Below, in pieces: positions 35,705 to 44,394 of a stretch of DNA of 64,000 nucleotides. The DNA lies in assembly GCF_001643015.1 (NCBI RefSeq), contig NZ_CP015622.1, positions 385,358 through 449,357 of the forward strand, given 5' to 3'. Under the pieces are notes generated by a model. That model did not search any database. It worked only from the letters and a program-made list of their open reading frames with translations, and had not been told where the DNA came from. This DNA is from Corynebacterium crudilactis. GTDB lineage: Bacteria; Actinomycetota; Actinomycetes; Mycobacteriales; Mycobacteriaceae. The position numbers and the translations under genes are program-made. Within the stretch, counting starts at the first letter, position 1. The number at the start of each line of letters is the position of its first letter.

Positions 35705-37129
35705 CTAGTAAGGCGCGATCGTCGATTCGTGGGCGTCGATGTTGATGCGGCCGTGGACGGATGGGAATGCGCGCTGCGCGCAGTTTTCGCGGGTGCACAC
35801 GCGGCAGCCGGACCCGATCGGGGTGGCTGTGGAAAGGTCCTGGAGGTTGAAACCGCGGGAGTAGATGGTGCGATCGGCGTGGCGGGCTTCGCAGCCCAGG
35901 CCGATGGCAAACATCTTGTCCACTTCACCGAACCGTGCCTCGTGGTGTCGCACGGTGCGTGAGATCCACAGGTAGTTGCGGCCATCAGGCATTTGCGCGA
36001 ATTGGCGCAGCACCTGGCCGGGGTTGGTGAAGGTTTCAAACACATTCCACAGGGGGCAGGTGCCGCCGTAGTGGGTGAAGTGGAAGCCGGTGGCGGATTG
36101 ACGCTTGGACATATTGCCGGCGCGGTCCACGCGCACGAAGGTGAATGGAATGCCGCGGAGGTTGGGGCGCTGCAGGGTGGATAGGCGGTGCGCGGTGGTT
36201 TCATAGCCCACGCCGAATAGCTGGCCTAAGAACTCGATATCGTAGCCGGATTTCTCAGCCTCGGCGTGGAAGATCTTGTACGGCAGCATCACAGCGGCGG
36301 CGAAGTAGGAGGCCACGCCGCGGATGGCGAGGGTGCGGGCTTCAGGCGTAGACCAGATGCCGTCATCAACAATGCCTTCGATGAGGTCATTGGCTTCCAG
36401 GTAGCCCAGTTCGGTGGCCATGCGGAAAGCTTTTTGTCCGGGGTTTAGGCGTGCGTGGACGGTGAGCAGGCGCGTTTCCGGGTCAAAGTGGTGCAGCGTC
36501 CCGGATTCCTCTTTGGAGGTGGTGATGGTGACATCGTGATCCATTTGCAGGCGGCGGGCGATCGAATCTTCCATGGCACGCGAATCGTACGGCTGCCAGC
36601 CCAGTTGCGCGGCGATGGCTTCGGCGCGGCGATCGAGCGCATCGAAATAGTTCTGGCGCGCATAAATGAAATCGCGGACCTCTTCATGCGGCATGCTTAC
36701 CGCTTCCGCAATTGGGCGGCGTTCCTCAGGCGTATTGGTGCGATTATCCACCGCGATGGACAGCTTATCGCGCACATTTCGGTAGCGCTGATGCATTTCC
36801 ACCATGGCGCGCGCCAGCTGCGGGTGGTTGTACACCATCTCCGAAAGTTCTTGCAGCTCCACGGTTGCCGGGTTGATCTCGCGGTCCAGCATCACGTCCT
36901 GGACTTCGGCGAGCAGGCGGGAATCATCGTCGCGGGAGAAAAATGTTGCGTCCACGCCGAACGCCTCGGTGATGCGGAGCAAAACTGGCACGGTGAGTGG
37001 CCGCACGTCGTGCTCGATCTGATTCACATAACTAGCAGATAAGCCCAGCGTTGCTGCCAATGACGCCTGGCTCAGGTCTCTTTCCCGGCGCAGTTGGCGC
37101 AGCCTGGACCCCACATATGTCTTTCCCAT
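35705..37129 (-). CDS. ramB: RamB-type transcriptional regulator of acetate metabolism
   Basis: 474 residues. An N-terminal XRE-type HTH ([27 protein letters not shown], about 13-39) is followed by an ImmA/IrrE-like middle region and a C-terminal short-chain-fatty-acid regulator (ScfR/DUF2083) domain. The C-terminal part has Cys-rich patches ([30 protein letters not shown]). RamB represses glyoxylate-cycle and acetate-activation genes, and influences sdhCAB and its own gene, in C. glutamicum. It is divergent from sdhC with a 494-bp shared control region containing a RamB-like site (GTTGCAAAGTT) close to its start. ATG at 37129. High GC and full length. Confidence 0.94.
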   Translation of the reverse strand: MGKTYVGSRLRQLRRERDLSQASLAATLGLSASYVNQIEHDVRPLTVPVLLRITEAFGVDATFFSRDDDSRLLAEVQDVMLDREINPATVELQELSEMVYNHPQLARAMVEMHQRYRNVRDKLSIAVDNRTNTPEERRPIAEAVSMPHEEVRDFIYARQNYFDALDRRAEAIAAQLGWQPYDSRAMEDSIARRLQMDHDVTITTSKEESGTLHHFDPETRLLTVHARLNPGQKAFRMATELGYLEANDLIEGIVDDGIWSTPEARTLAIRGVASYFAAAVMLPYKIFHAEAEKSGYDIEFLGQLFGVGYETTAHRLSTLQRPNLRGIPFTFVRVDRAGNMSKRQSATGFHFTHYGGTCPLWNVFETFTNPGQVLRQFAQMPDGRNYLWISRTVRHHEARFGEVDKMFAIGLGCEARHADRTIYSRGFNLQDLSTATPIGSGCRVCTRENCAQRAFPSVHGRINIDAHESTIAPY

Positions 37130-37181
37130 GAGAAGACTATAGCGTGATGGCCATCACCTTAGCCAATGTTGGCAATTTGGT

Positions 37182-37192
37182 GTTGCAAAGTT
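37182..37192 (-). promoter_or_regulatory. RamB-like binding site
   Basis: Minus strand AACTTTGCAAC fits the RamB core (A)AACTTTGCAAA with one deviation. It lies 53 bp upstream of the ramB start, in the right place for negative autoregulation. Confidence 0.6.
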
Positions 37193-37401
37193 GTGGATTT
37201 TCGCTTTTCGACGTCGCCCGCCACCCGTAGGTGGCAAGGTGGTCTGGCCACACGCTGTCGGGAACTATTTAGGCACCTACGGTGCAGGTGTTTGGAATTG
37301 TATGTCACCTGCACAAAGCCTGTCTGTGGTGGGAGAATACTTTGCGTCTAAACTTTTTGGTTGATACCAAACGGGGTTAGTGGGCTTGGGTAAACGCAGC
37401 T

Positions 37402-37417
37402 TGTGAGCAAGCTCACC
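37402..37417. promoter_or_regulatory. GlxR (CRP-like) binding site
   Basis: TGTGAGCAAGCTCACC is TGTGA-N6-TCACC, one base from the symmetrical GlxR consensus. GlxR control of sdhCAB has been reported in C. glutamicum. Confidence 0.7.
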
Positions 37418-37623
37418 TTGGCTTTTTAATGTTGGGGGCGACTCACGTTTTCGCAGGTAGATCATAGTTGATTCGATAGGTGTCTTGTAGTGACAAAGCA
37501 AGGCTACCCTAATAATTGGCCTGAAAGTGTATGGGAACGCTAATTGGTGCGAGTGGGGGAGGGCCGTATAACTAGTGAATGCGATCATCTGGGAAGTAAG
37601 GTGACTACGACACTGGAGGTGCC

Positions 37624-38397
37624 ATGACTGTTAGAAATCCCGACCGTGAGGCTATCCGTCACGGAAAAATCACGACGGAGGCGCTGCGTGAGCGTCCCGC
37701 ATACCCGACCTGGGCAATGAAGCTGACCATGGCCATTACTGGCCTAATCTTCGGCGGCTTCGTACTTGTTCACATGATCGGAAACCTGAAGATCTTCATG
37801 CCGGACTACGCAGCCAATTCTGCGCATCCGGGTGAGCCACAAGTTGATGTTTACGGCGAGTTCCTGCGCGAGATCGGTTCCCCGATCCTGCCACACGGTT
37901 CCGTCTTGTGGATTCTTCGTATCATCCTGCTGGTTGCATTGGTTCTGCACATCTACTGTGCATTTGCCCTGACCGGCCGTTCCAACCAGTCCCGCGGAAA
38001 GTTCCGTCGCACCAACCTCATTGGTGGCTTCAACTCTTTCGCAACCCGCTCCATGCTGGTTACCGGACTCGTTTTGCTTGCGTTCATTATCTTCCACATC
38101 CTCGACTTGACCGTTGGTGTTGCACCTGCAGCCGCAACCTCATTCGAGCATGGCGAAGTGTATGCAAACATGGTGGCATCATTTAGCCGCTGGCCTGTAG
38201 CAATTTGGTACATCATTGCCAACCTGGTTCTGTTCGTTCACCTGTCACACGGCATCTGGCTTGCAGTATCTGACCTGGGAATCACCGGACGTCGCTGGAG
38301 GTCAATCCTGCTCGCCGTCGCGTACATCGTTCCTGCACTGGTTCTGATCGGCAACATCACCATTCCTTTCGCTATCGCGCTCGGCTGGATCGCTTAG
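37624..38397 (+). CDS. sdhC: Succinate dehydrogenase cytochrome b subunit
   Basis: 257 residues, the single fused membrane anchor typical of Gram-positive succinate:menaquinone reductases, with five helices and no SdhD. Candidate heme-ligand histidines lie in GGFVLVHMIGNLKIF (about 40-53), VLHIYCAF, FIIFHILDLTVG and LFVHLSHGIW. It anchors SdhAB and passes electrons to menaquinone. GGAGG lies just before the ATG at 37624. It is the first gene of sdhCAB with only 19 bp to sdhA, and is controlled by the region shared with ramB. Confidence 0.95.
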   Translation: MTVRNPDREAIRHGKITTEALRERPAYPTWAMKLTMAITGLIFGGFVLVHMIGNLKIFMPDYAANSAHPGEPQVDVYGEFLREIGSPILPHGSVLWILRIILLVALVLHIYCAFALTGRSNQSRGKFRRTNLIGGFNSFATRSMLVTGLVLLAFIIFHILDLTVGVAPAAATSFEHGEVYANMVASFSRWPVAIWYIIANLVLFVHLSHGIWLAVSDLGITGRRWRSILLAVAYIVPALVLIGNITIPFAIALGWIA

Positions 38398-38416
38398 GTA
38401 AAGGTAGGAAGAATTA

Positions 38417-40426
38417 ATGAGCACACACTCTGAAACAACCCGCCCAGAGTTCATCCACCCAGTTTCCGTCCTCCCAGAGGTTTCGGCTGGTACGGTCCTT
38501 GACGCTGCTGAACCAGCAGGTGTTCCCTCTAAAGATATGTGGGAATACCAAAAAGACCACATGAACTTGGTCTCCCCACTGAACCGTCGTAAGTTCCGCG
38601 TTCTCGTCGTTGGTACCGGTCTATCCGGTGGCGCTGCAGCAGCAGCACTCGGCGAGCTCGGCTACGACGTCAAGGCGTTCACCTACCACGACGCACCTCG
38701 CCGTGCGCACTCCATTGCTGCACAGGGTGGCGTTAACTCCGCCCGCGGCAAGAAGGTAGATAACGACGGCGCATACCGCCACGTTAAGGACACCGTCAAG
38801 GGTGGCGACTACCGCTGCCGCGAGTCCGACTGCTGGCGTCTAGCCATCGAGTCCGTTCGCGTCATCGACCACATGAACGCCATCGGCGCACCATTCGCTC
38901 GCGAATACGGTGGAGCTTTGGCAACCCGTTCCTTCGGTGGTGTACAGGTCTCCCGTACCTACTACACCCGTGGACAAACCGGACAGCAGCTACAGCTGTC
39001 CACCGCATCCGCACTACAGCGCCAGATTCACTTGGGCTCCGTAGAAATCTTCACCCACAACGAAATGGTTGACGTCATCGTCACCGAGCGTAACGGTGAA
39101 AAGCGCTGCGAAGGCCTGATCATGCGTAACCTGATTACCGGCGAACTGACCGCACACACCGGACACGCTGTTATCTTGGCAACCGGTGGCTACGGCAACG
39201 TGTACCACATGTCGACCCTGGCGAAGAACTCCAACGCCTCGTCCATCATGCGTGCATACGAAGCAGGCGCATTCTTCGCGTCTCCTTCCTTCATTCAGTT
39301 CCACCCAACCGGCCTGCCTGTGAACTCCACCTGGCAGTCCAAGACCATTCTGATGTCTGAGTCGCTCCGTAACGACGGCCGCATCTGGTCACCAAAGAAG
39401 GAAGGTGACGATCGCGATCCAAACAGCATCCCTGATGAAGAGCGCGATTACTTCCTCGAGCGCCGCTACCCAGCATTCGGCAACCTCGTCCCACGTGACG
39501 TTGCTTCCCGTGCGATCTCTCAGCAGATCAACGCTGGTCTCGGTGTCGGACCTCTGAGCAACGCCGCATACCTGGACTTCCGTGACGCCACCGAGCGCCT
39601 CGGACAGGACACCATCCGCGAGCGTTACTCCAACCTCTTCACCATGTACGAAGAGGCAATTGGCGAGGATCCATACTCCACCCCAATGCGTATTGCACCG
39701 ACCTGCCACTTCACCATGGGTGGCCTCTGGACCGACTTCAACGAAATGACGTCCATCCCAGGTCTGTTCTGCGCAGGTGAAGCATCTTGGACCTACCACG
39801 GTGCAAACCGTCTGGGCGCTAACTCCCTGCTTTCCGCTTCCGTCGATGGCTGGTTCACCCTGCCATTCACCATCCCTAACTACCTCGGCCCATTGCTTGG
39901 TGTTGAGCGTCTGTCCGAGGATGCACCAGAAGCAGTTGCAGCGATTGACCGCGCAAAGGCACGCATCGACAAGCTGATGAACATCCGCGGCGACAACCCA
40001 CACGGACCTGATTACTACCACCGCCAGCTCGGCGATATCTTGTACTTCTCCTGTGGCGTTGCACGTAACGTAGAAGACCTCCAGGACGGCATCAACAAGA
40101 TCCGTGCACTCCGCGAGGACTTCTGGAAGAACATGCGCATCACCGGCACCCCAGATGAGATGAACCAGGTTCTCGAGTACGCAGCACGCGTTGCTGACTA
40201 CATCGACCTTGGCGAGCTCATGTGCGTTGATGCTCTCGACCGCGACGAGTCCTGTGGCGCTCACTTCCGTGACGACCACCTCTCCGAAGACGGCGAAGCA
40301 GAACGCGACGACGCAAACTGGTGCTTCGTTTCCGCATGGGAGCCAGGCGCAAACGGAACCTTCGTCCGCCACGCAGAACCACTGTTCTTCGAGTCCATCC
40401 CACTGCAGACAAGGAACTACAAGTAA
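38417..40426 (+). CDS. sdhA: Succinate dehydrogenase flavoprotein subunit
   Basis: 669 residues. It oxidises succinate to fumarate with covalently bound FAD. The FAD-binding motif is VLVVGTGLSGGAAAAALGELG (about 55). The covalent-FAD His lies in PRRAHSIAAQGGVNSARG (about 95). The substrate/active-site region is PTCHFTMGGLWTDF (about 418) with His and Arg, and CAGEASWTYHGANRLGANSLL (about 452) is the second FAD contact. The long form, with an N-terminal extension and QLGDILYFSCGVARNVEDL, is typical of the Bacteroidetes/actinobacterial menaquinone-type enzyme. Ribosome-binding site AGGAAGAA. It overlaps sdhB by one base (TAATG). Confidence 0.96.
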   Translation: MSTHSETTRPEFIHPVSVLPEVSAGTVLDAAEPAGVPSKDMWEYQKDHMNLVSPLNRRKFRVLVVGTGLSGGAAAAALGELGYDVKAFTYHDAPRRAHSIAAQGGVNSARGKKVDNDGAYRHVKDTVKGGDYRCRESDCWRLAIESVRVIDHMNAIGAPFAREYGGALATRSFGGVQVSRTYYTRGQTGQQLQLSTASALQRQIHLGSVEIFTHNEMVDVIVTERNGEKRCEGLIMRNLITGELTAHTGHAVILATGGYGNVYHMSTLAKNSNASSIMRAYEAGAFFASPSFIQFHPTGLPVNSTWQSKTILMSESLRNDGRIWSPKKEGDDRDPNSIPDEERDYFLERRYPAFGNLVPRDVASRAISQQINAGLGVGPLSNAAYLDFRDATERLGQDTIRERYSNLFTMYEEAIGEDPYSTPMRIAPTCHFTMGGLWTDFNEMTSIPGLFCAGEASWTYHGANRLGANSLLSASVDGWFTLPFTIPNYLGPLLGVERLSEDAPEAVAAIDRAKARIDKLMNIRGDNPHGPDYYHRQLGDILYFSCGVARNVEDLQDGINKIRALREDFWKNMRITGTPDEMNQVLEYAARVADYIDLGELMCVDALDRDESCGAHFRDDHLSEDGEAERDDANWCFVSAWEPGANGTFVRHAEPLFFESIPLQTRNYK

Positions 40427-41175
40427 TGAAACTTACACTTGAGATCTGGCGTCAAGCAGGCCCAACTGCAGAAGGCAAGTTCGAAACCGTACAGGTTGAC
40501 GACGCCGTCGCGCAGATGTCCATTCTGGAACTGCTTGACCACGTAAACAATAAGTTCATCGAAGCAGGTAAAGAACCATTCGCATTCGCGTCTGACTGCC
40601 GCGAAGGCATCTGTGGTACTTGTGGCCTCCTCGTGAACGGCCGCCCTCACGGCGCCGACCAGAACAAGCCTGCCTGTGCGCAGCGCCTGGTCAGCTACAA
40701 AGAAGGCGACACCCTCAAGATCGAACCACTGCGTTCCGCCGCATACCCAGTGATCAAGGACATGGTCGTTGACCGTTCCGCACTGGACCGCGTCATGGAA
40801 CAGGGTGGCTACGTGACCATCAACGCAGGTACCGCACCTGACGCTGATACCCTTCACGTCAACCACGAAACCGCTGAACTCGCACTTGACCACGCAGCCT
40901 GCATCGGCTGTGGAGCATGTGTCGCTGCTTGCCCTAACGGCGCAGCACACCTGTTCACCGGCGCAAAGCTTGTTCACCTCTCCCTACTCCCACTGGGCAA
41001 GGAAGAGCGCGGACTGCGTGCACGTAAGATGGTTGATGAAATGGAAACCAACTTCGGACACTGCTCCCTCTACGGCGAGTGCGCAGACGTCTGCCCAGCA
41101 GGTATCCCACTGACCGCTGTTGCAGCTGTCACTAAGGAACGTGCGCGTGCAGCTTTCCGAGGCAAAGACGACTAG
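40426..41175 (+). CDS. sdhB: Succinate dehydrogenase iron-sulfur subunit
   Basis: 249 residues. I chose the ATG at 40426, which overlaps the sdhA stop (TAATG); the longer frame from 40321 lies inside sdhA. The [2Fe-2S] ligands are in CREGICGTCG (Cys58/63/66) and the following ACAQR. The C-terminal clusters are CIGCGACVAACPNG and CSLYGECADVCPAGIP. The second motif has the usual spacing for the [4Fe-4S] and [3Fe-4S] centres. It relays electrons from FAD to SdhC. High GC and codon-biased, as expected for a highly expressed TCA gene. Confidence 0.96.
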   Translation: MKLTLEIWRQAGPTAEGKFETVQVDDAVAQMSILELLDHVNNKFIEAGKEPFAFASDCREGICGTCGLLVNGRPHGADQNKPACAQRLVSYKEGDTLKIEPLRSAAYPVIKDMVVDRSALDRVMEQGGYVTINAGTAPDADTLHVNHETAELALDHAACIGCGACVAACPNGAAHLFTGAKLVHLSLLPLGKEERGLRARKMVDEMETNFGHCSLYGECADVCPAGIPLTAVAAVTKERARAAFRGKDD

Positions 41176-41225
41176 TCTTTAATCCAAGCAAGTAACGGCC
41201 AAAGACAGCTAAACCAGAAAGACGA

Positions 41226-41564
41226 GTGAACACCATGTCCTCCGCGAATAAGAATTCCGCCCCGGAGCGTATGCACTACATCAAGGGATATGTACCCGTG
41301 GCGTACAACTCTCCACATTCCTCCCTCGAGCGCAGCGCAACCTGGATGGGCATGGGCTTCCTCCTGGCTGCACTCGCAGGCGTTGGAGCAGTGCTCTTTG
41401 CAGTAGCTTCCAACAGCGTCGGCCAGCAGCAAGAACACTGGGTAACCTACAGCATCATCGGTGCTGTATTCGGTGTTGTCGGCCTGATCATTGGCACCGT
41501 CCTGATCATCAAGGGACGTGCACCTTACAACCGTTACGTTAAGGAAACCGGCCGTACACAGTAA
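41226..41564 (+). CDS. DUF2631-like small membrane protein
   Basis: 112 residues with two hydrophobic helices (about 39-60 and 72-98) joined by a short loop (NSVGQQQEHWVTYS). The N-terminus (MHYIKGYVPVAYNSPHSSLERSATWMGMGFLL) and the tail IIKGRAPYNRYVKETGRTQ fit the DUF2631 family of actinobacterial membrane proteins. Function is unknown. The start is either the GTG at 41226 or the ATG at 41235; the spacing of AGAAAGACGAG favours neither clearly. It is 50 bp after sdhB and before a strong terminator, so it is probably co-transcribed with sdhCAB. Confidence 0.8.
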   Translation: MNTMSSANKNSAPERMHYIKGYVPVAYNSPHSSLERSATWMGMGFLLAALAGVGAVLFAVASNSVGQQQEHWVTYSIIGAVFGVVGLIIGTVLIIKGRAPYNRYVKETGRTQ

Positions 41565-41609
41565 TTCTGTGGCCAGCCCACTTCCTTAAAGGATTTTTGG
41601 AGCACCTCC

Positions 41610-41659
41610 AATAACACCCTCTTATCCACTTCGGTGGATAAGAGGGTGTTATTTTTTAG
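41610..41659 (+). terminator. Strong terminator ending the sdhCAB unit
   Basis: A 20-bp stem (41610-41629 with 41634-41653) is capped by a TTCG tetraloop and followed by TTTTT. The stem ends six bases before the first base of the convergent mrr-like gene (its stop codon, 41665), so it probably serves both directions. Confidence 0.92.
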
Positions 41660-41664
41660 GGGTG

Positions 41665-42708
41665 CTACTTGGTTTCATCCGCCACAACGAGCACAGGTGA
41701 CAACGGAATGATGCGTTTCCAATGCTCAGACAAGTTGTCGTAGTTATCGATGATCAGATCCACAATGTCTTCACCAGTGAGTAATCGAAGCCCAGATTGC
41801 AGTCGTTCAATACTTCTGGCAGCCGTACTATATCCACCAAGCGTGAAAAATAGACACAATTCCCCATTGCTCAAAGTGCCGATGAGCTGATTAACCTCCG
41901 GAGATCCAATGGTGGACATCTTTTGCTTGCACTGCACTTTAATCTGCGGTGGTTCAATTCCAAGCGGATCCTTGTGCGCAATAACATCGATGCCACCATC
42001 TTGGAAATACTGCGTTACTCGCGCTTGGTATCCAATTGCTCGAAGTAGGGCAGCGGAGAGCTCCTCAAATTCGCGAGGAGAAATACGACTGGACAATACC
42101 TCCAAGATGAAGTCACGGGTATAGCGCATAATTGTCGTTGCTCGAGGCTGCTCTGGTTCTTGCTCATCTTCCGGATCATTATTTTCCAGTGGAGCACGCA
42201 GAATATCTATGGTCTCGGCGATTTCATCAGCGTCATCAGTCGTGCTATTCAGAACCGTCAAAAACTCATCAGTGTTTCGATTGATCTGAAAAAGCGTCAG
42301 CATAGATCCCAACGTATAGAGCGCTGCTTGGGAGAACACTGCGCGGGGAACATTAATTTTTCTCCACTGAACTGGACGCCTGTGCTTATGGCTGCTTGCG
42401 GAAGCATCGTAATAGTAATCACCTGTGACCACTCCAATGTTGATGGTGCTGGTGGATTTGTCTGGGGCAACCACAATATCTTGGGCAGCAATAACGTGCG
42501 CGAATCGATAAATTACACCTGCCTGACTAGAAATACTGCGCGGCTTGCTCTCGGGATCCGCAACGCTGAGGATCCGCTTAATTGCTTCACGATCATTCGG
42601 GATCGAAGCAAGTGAGGAGACATCGTCCCACCCAATGCTGATGAAGCCCTCGCTAATCAATTCATGACTAAGCCTGTCATTATGGATTCCCCACATTTGT
42701 ACTGTCAT
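41665..42708 (-). CDS. Mrr-like restriction endonuclease (type IV-like)
   Basis: 347 residues. The N-terminal half begins MTVQMWGIHNDRLSHELISEGFISIGWDDVSSL, a PUA/EVE-like or winged recognition module seen in Mrr relatives. An acidic linker (NNDPEDEQEPEQPR) follows. The C-terminal Mrr domain carries the PD-(D/E)xK site: SPREFEELSAALLRAIGY with Glu, DGGIDVIAHKDPLG with the catalytic Asp, and IKVQCKQK (QxK variant). Such enzymes cut modified DNA. There is no methyltransferase beside it. It runs convergent to the sdh unit and divergent from a toxin-antitoxin pair, with the antitoxin promoter in the 97-bp gap. Confidence 0.85.
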   Translation of the reverse strand: MTVQMWGIHNDRLSHELISEGFISIGWDDVSSLASIPNDREAIKRILSVADPESKPRSISSQAGVIYRFAHVIAAQDIVVAPDKSTSTINIGVVTGDYYYDASASSHKHRRPVQWRKINVPRAVFSQAALYTLGSMLTLFQINRNTDEFLTVLNSTTDDADEIAETIDILRAPLENNDPEDEQEPEQPRATTIMRYTRDFILEVLSSRISPREFEELSAALLRAIGYQARVTQYFQDGGIDVIAHKDPLGIEPPQIKVQCKQKMSTIGSPEVNQLIGTLSNGELCLFFTLGGYSTAARSIERLQSGLRLLTGEDIVDLIIDNYDNLSEHWKRIIPLSPVLVVADETK

Positions 42709-42779
42709 GAGATTTCACCTTAGCGTTCGCTTTGGTCGGCAGCGAGAAAACGTAGCCTCCTTCAAGGGGGTAGATCTAT

Positions 42780-42798
42780 ATAGAATTCTATGTAGAAT
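42780..42798 (+). promoter_or_regulatory. Promoter/operator of the Phd-type antitoxin
   Basis: TAGAAT (42793-42798) is a good -10, seven bases before the ATG, so the mRNA is probably leaderless. The perfect palindrome ATAGAATTCTAT (42780-42791) lies just before it, and TAGATCTA (42771-42778) precedes that. Paired palindromes over a promoter are typical of autoregulated toxin-antitoxin operons. Confidence 0.65.
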
Positions 42799-42805
42799 CT
42801 CAGTT

Positions 42806-43147
42806 ATGAAAACAATGGGAATTACAGAAGCTTCCCGGACTGGCATTTCGGGGTTGGTATCAGCGGCTGAAGCTGGTGAATCAGTGGCAATCGCACGGCA
42901 TGGTCATGTTGTTGCAGAGCTCATTTCTACACTCGAAATTGATCGGCTACGTAAAAGCCAAGAAGACCTTTTGGAAGCGCTGCTCGTGATGTCACGGTTC
43001 ATCGCAGATGATGGCTACCGAACTGATTTAGATGTGGTGATCAATTCCTTGGGATTTGACCGTGAAGAACTCGAAGCAGAATTAGCATCTGAATTGGAAA
43101 GCGAGAACCTTGATGGTGATGCCACGCGCTCGGGTGAGATTAACTAG
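42806..43147 (+). CDS. Phd/YefM-type antitoxin
   Basis: 113 residues. The N-terminal 50 fit Phd/YefM (MGITEASRTGISGLVSAAEAGESVAIARHGHVVAELIS): a DNA-binding fold with the typical A-x-GE-x-V-x-I-x-R-x-G core. The C-terminal acidic helix (REELEAELASELESENLDGD) should wrap the toxin. I chose the ATG at 42806 because a TAGAAT box lies 7 bases upstream; the longer frame reaches back into the mrr promoter. It overlaps the toxin gene by 35 bp, which couples their translation. It should repress its own operon through the palindromes upstream. Confidence 0.82.
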   Translation: MKTMGITEASRTGISGLVSAAEAGESVAIARHGHVVAELISTLEIDRLRKSQEDLLEALLVMSRFIADDGYRTDLDVVINSLGFDREELEAELASELESENLDGDATRSGEIN

Positions 43148-43661
43148 GGAAGCAGAAAAAGATCTCCTTCGGCTTGCTAAGAAAGATCCACAGATAGTTC
43201 GTGAAGTTCTGAAGAAGATGCTTCTCTTGCAATACTCACCCGATGCGGGGGAGCCGCTTTTGGGCACTTTGGTGGGATTCCGCAAGCTCACGGTAGGCAA
43301 CCGGGCATACCGAATTTCCTGGAGGAAAACTGTTGATGAATCCTTTCAGCCAATTTTAGAAATAGCCGAAGTATGGGCAATTAGGACAAGATCAAACAGT
43401 GAGATTTACAAAGAACTCATGCGCCGTGTGGAGTCTTTAGGAAAATCTGATTCTCCAGATATTCGAACCCTTCAATCTGTGATGGACAGATTGAGCAGTT
43501 CGATTGGTGAGAGCAAAGTTCTTCCGGAGCCGGAACAAATAGTTAAATTACCGCAATGGCTCATCGAAGCTCTTCAAGTAAATCTCAATTTATCTTTGCC
43601 GGAGATCGCCCGATTGACTCAAGACGAAGCACAGCAGCTGTTGGCAAAGCATTGGAGCTAA
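43113..43661 (+). CDS. RelE/ParE-type toxin with a C-terminal extension
   Basis: 182 residues; the start may be the ATG at 43113 or at 43119. Residues 1-95 fit the RelE/ParE fold: RLTREAEKDLLRLAKKDPQIVREVLKKMLLL, PLLGTLVGFRKLTVGNRAYRISW and ILEIAEVWAIRTRSNSEIYKEL. The last ~85 residues are extra compared with the usual ~90-residue toxin. They end in an HTH-like stretch WLIEALQVNLNLSLPEIARLTQDEAQQLL, which could bind DNA or the antitoxin. Expected action is mRNA cleavage on the ribosome or gyrase poisoning; which one cannot be told. Confidence 0.8.
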   Translation: MVMPRARVRLTREAEKDLLRLAKKDPQIVREVLKKMLLLQYSPDAGEPLLGTLVGFRKLTVGNRAYRISWRKTVDESFQPILEIAEVWAIRTRSNSEIYKELMRRVESLGKSDSPDIRTLQSVMDRLSSSIGESKVLPEPEQIVKLPQWLIEALQVNLNLSLPEIARLTQDEAQQLLAKHWS

Positions 43662-43785
43662 CCAAGCAATTGACGTGAAATTGTTTGAACGAACTATTTC
43701 GATGCTGAATAGATGCTCTCGATCTACCACAGGGGTAGGATCATTCATACATTAAGTAGCTTTTAACCAAAAGGAGGTGACAAGG

Positions 43786-44394
43786 ATGGCCTTTGATCTT
43801 TATATGACTCAGTACCTCACAGGAGTGACTGAATCACAGCTTCGCGGATGGTCAAAGAAAGGAATCCTTGTCCCCGAAATTAATGAAGCACGACCCATGC
43901 TGTACTCGTTCCGTGATGTGGTTGCACTAAGAGTTATCGCAAAATTTCGAGCAGAACTCTCTTTGCAGCGGATTTCTGCGGTACTAAGAAATCTTGAAGA
44001 GAATGAATTCACGGAGCACTTATCTGAATATCGTTTTGCCTTTGATGGGAAATCAATCAGGGTAAAAGATGGAGATAGCTGGATGGATATTGATCAACAA
44101 TCAGGTCAATGGGAATTTATTAGCTTTGAAGATGTCTACCAAGCATTCAACAATTTTAAGGGTGAAGTCGTTCCTGATCTCCTTAATCCAGCGCCAGGAA
44201 TCGAAGTTGATGCCGGAACACTGGGAGGTGCACCGAGAGTGGAAGGCTCAAGAATTCCTACTGACGCCTTAACAGAATTACTTCGTGACCCAGATACCTC
44301 CGAAGAAGAAATTCGGGAGTTCTATCCAGCTCTGCGAGCAGTTGATTTAAAGAACGTCGGAAAATTTGACTCAGTTGTTTATGGTGCCGCTTAA
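43786..44394 (+). CDS. MerR-HTH/DUF433 antitoxin-like protein
   Basis: 202 residues. I chose the ATG at 43786 because a near-perfect AAGGAGG lies 9 bases upstream; a GTG nine bases earlier overlaps that site. The N-terminal part is a MerR-like HTH (MTQYLTGVTESQLRGWSKKGILVPEI...YSFRDVVALRVIAKFRAELSLQRISAVLRNLEE). The C-terminal part is DUF433 (GGAPRVEGSRIPTDALTELLRDPDTSEEEIREFYPAL). DUF433 proteins are antitoxins of PIN-like DUF5615 toxins. It overlaps the next gene by one base (TAATG), which supports a two-gene operon. Confidence 0.85.
   Translation: MAFDLYMTQYLTGVTESQLRGWSKKGILVPEINEARPMLYSFRDVVALRVIAKFRAELSLQRISAVLRNLEENEFTEHLSEYRFAFDGKSIRVKDGDSWMDIDQQSGQWEFISFEDVYQAFNNFKGEVVPDLLNPAPGIEVDAGTLGGAPRVEGSRIPTDALTELLRDPDTSEEEIREFYPALRAVDLKNVGKFDSVVYGAA

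Larger units (their letters stand above)
37130..37623. promoter_or_regulatory. Divergent ramB/sdhC control region
   Basis: 494 bp without a gene. It contains a RamB-like box (37182-37192) near ramB and a GlxR-like box (37402-37417) about 210 bp before sdhC. Other CAAAG/CTTTG-rich stretches lie near 37313 and 37342. The size fits a complex promoter with several regulators, as is known for sdhCAB in C. glutamicum. Confidence 0.7.

Noticed and set aside
39389..40372. 327-residue open frame antisense to sdhA
   Set aside because: Codon-bias shadow of a highly expressed gene. It has the odd Cys/Val-rich composition of an antisense frame and no ribosome-binding site.
41665..42708. Mrr-like gene as part of a complete restriction-modification system
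   Set aside because: No methyltransferase or specificity gene lies nearby. An orphan modification-dependent nuclease is the better reading.
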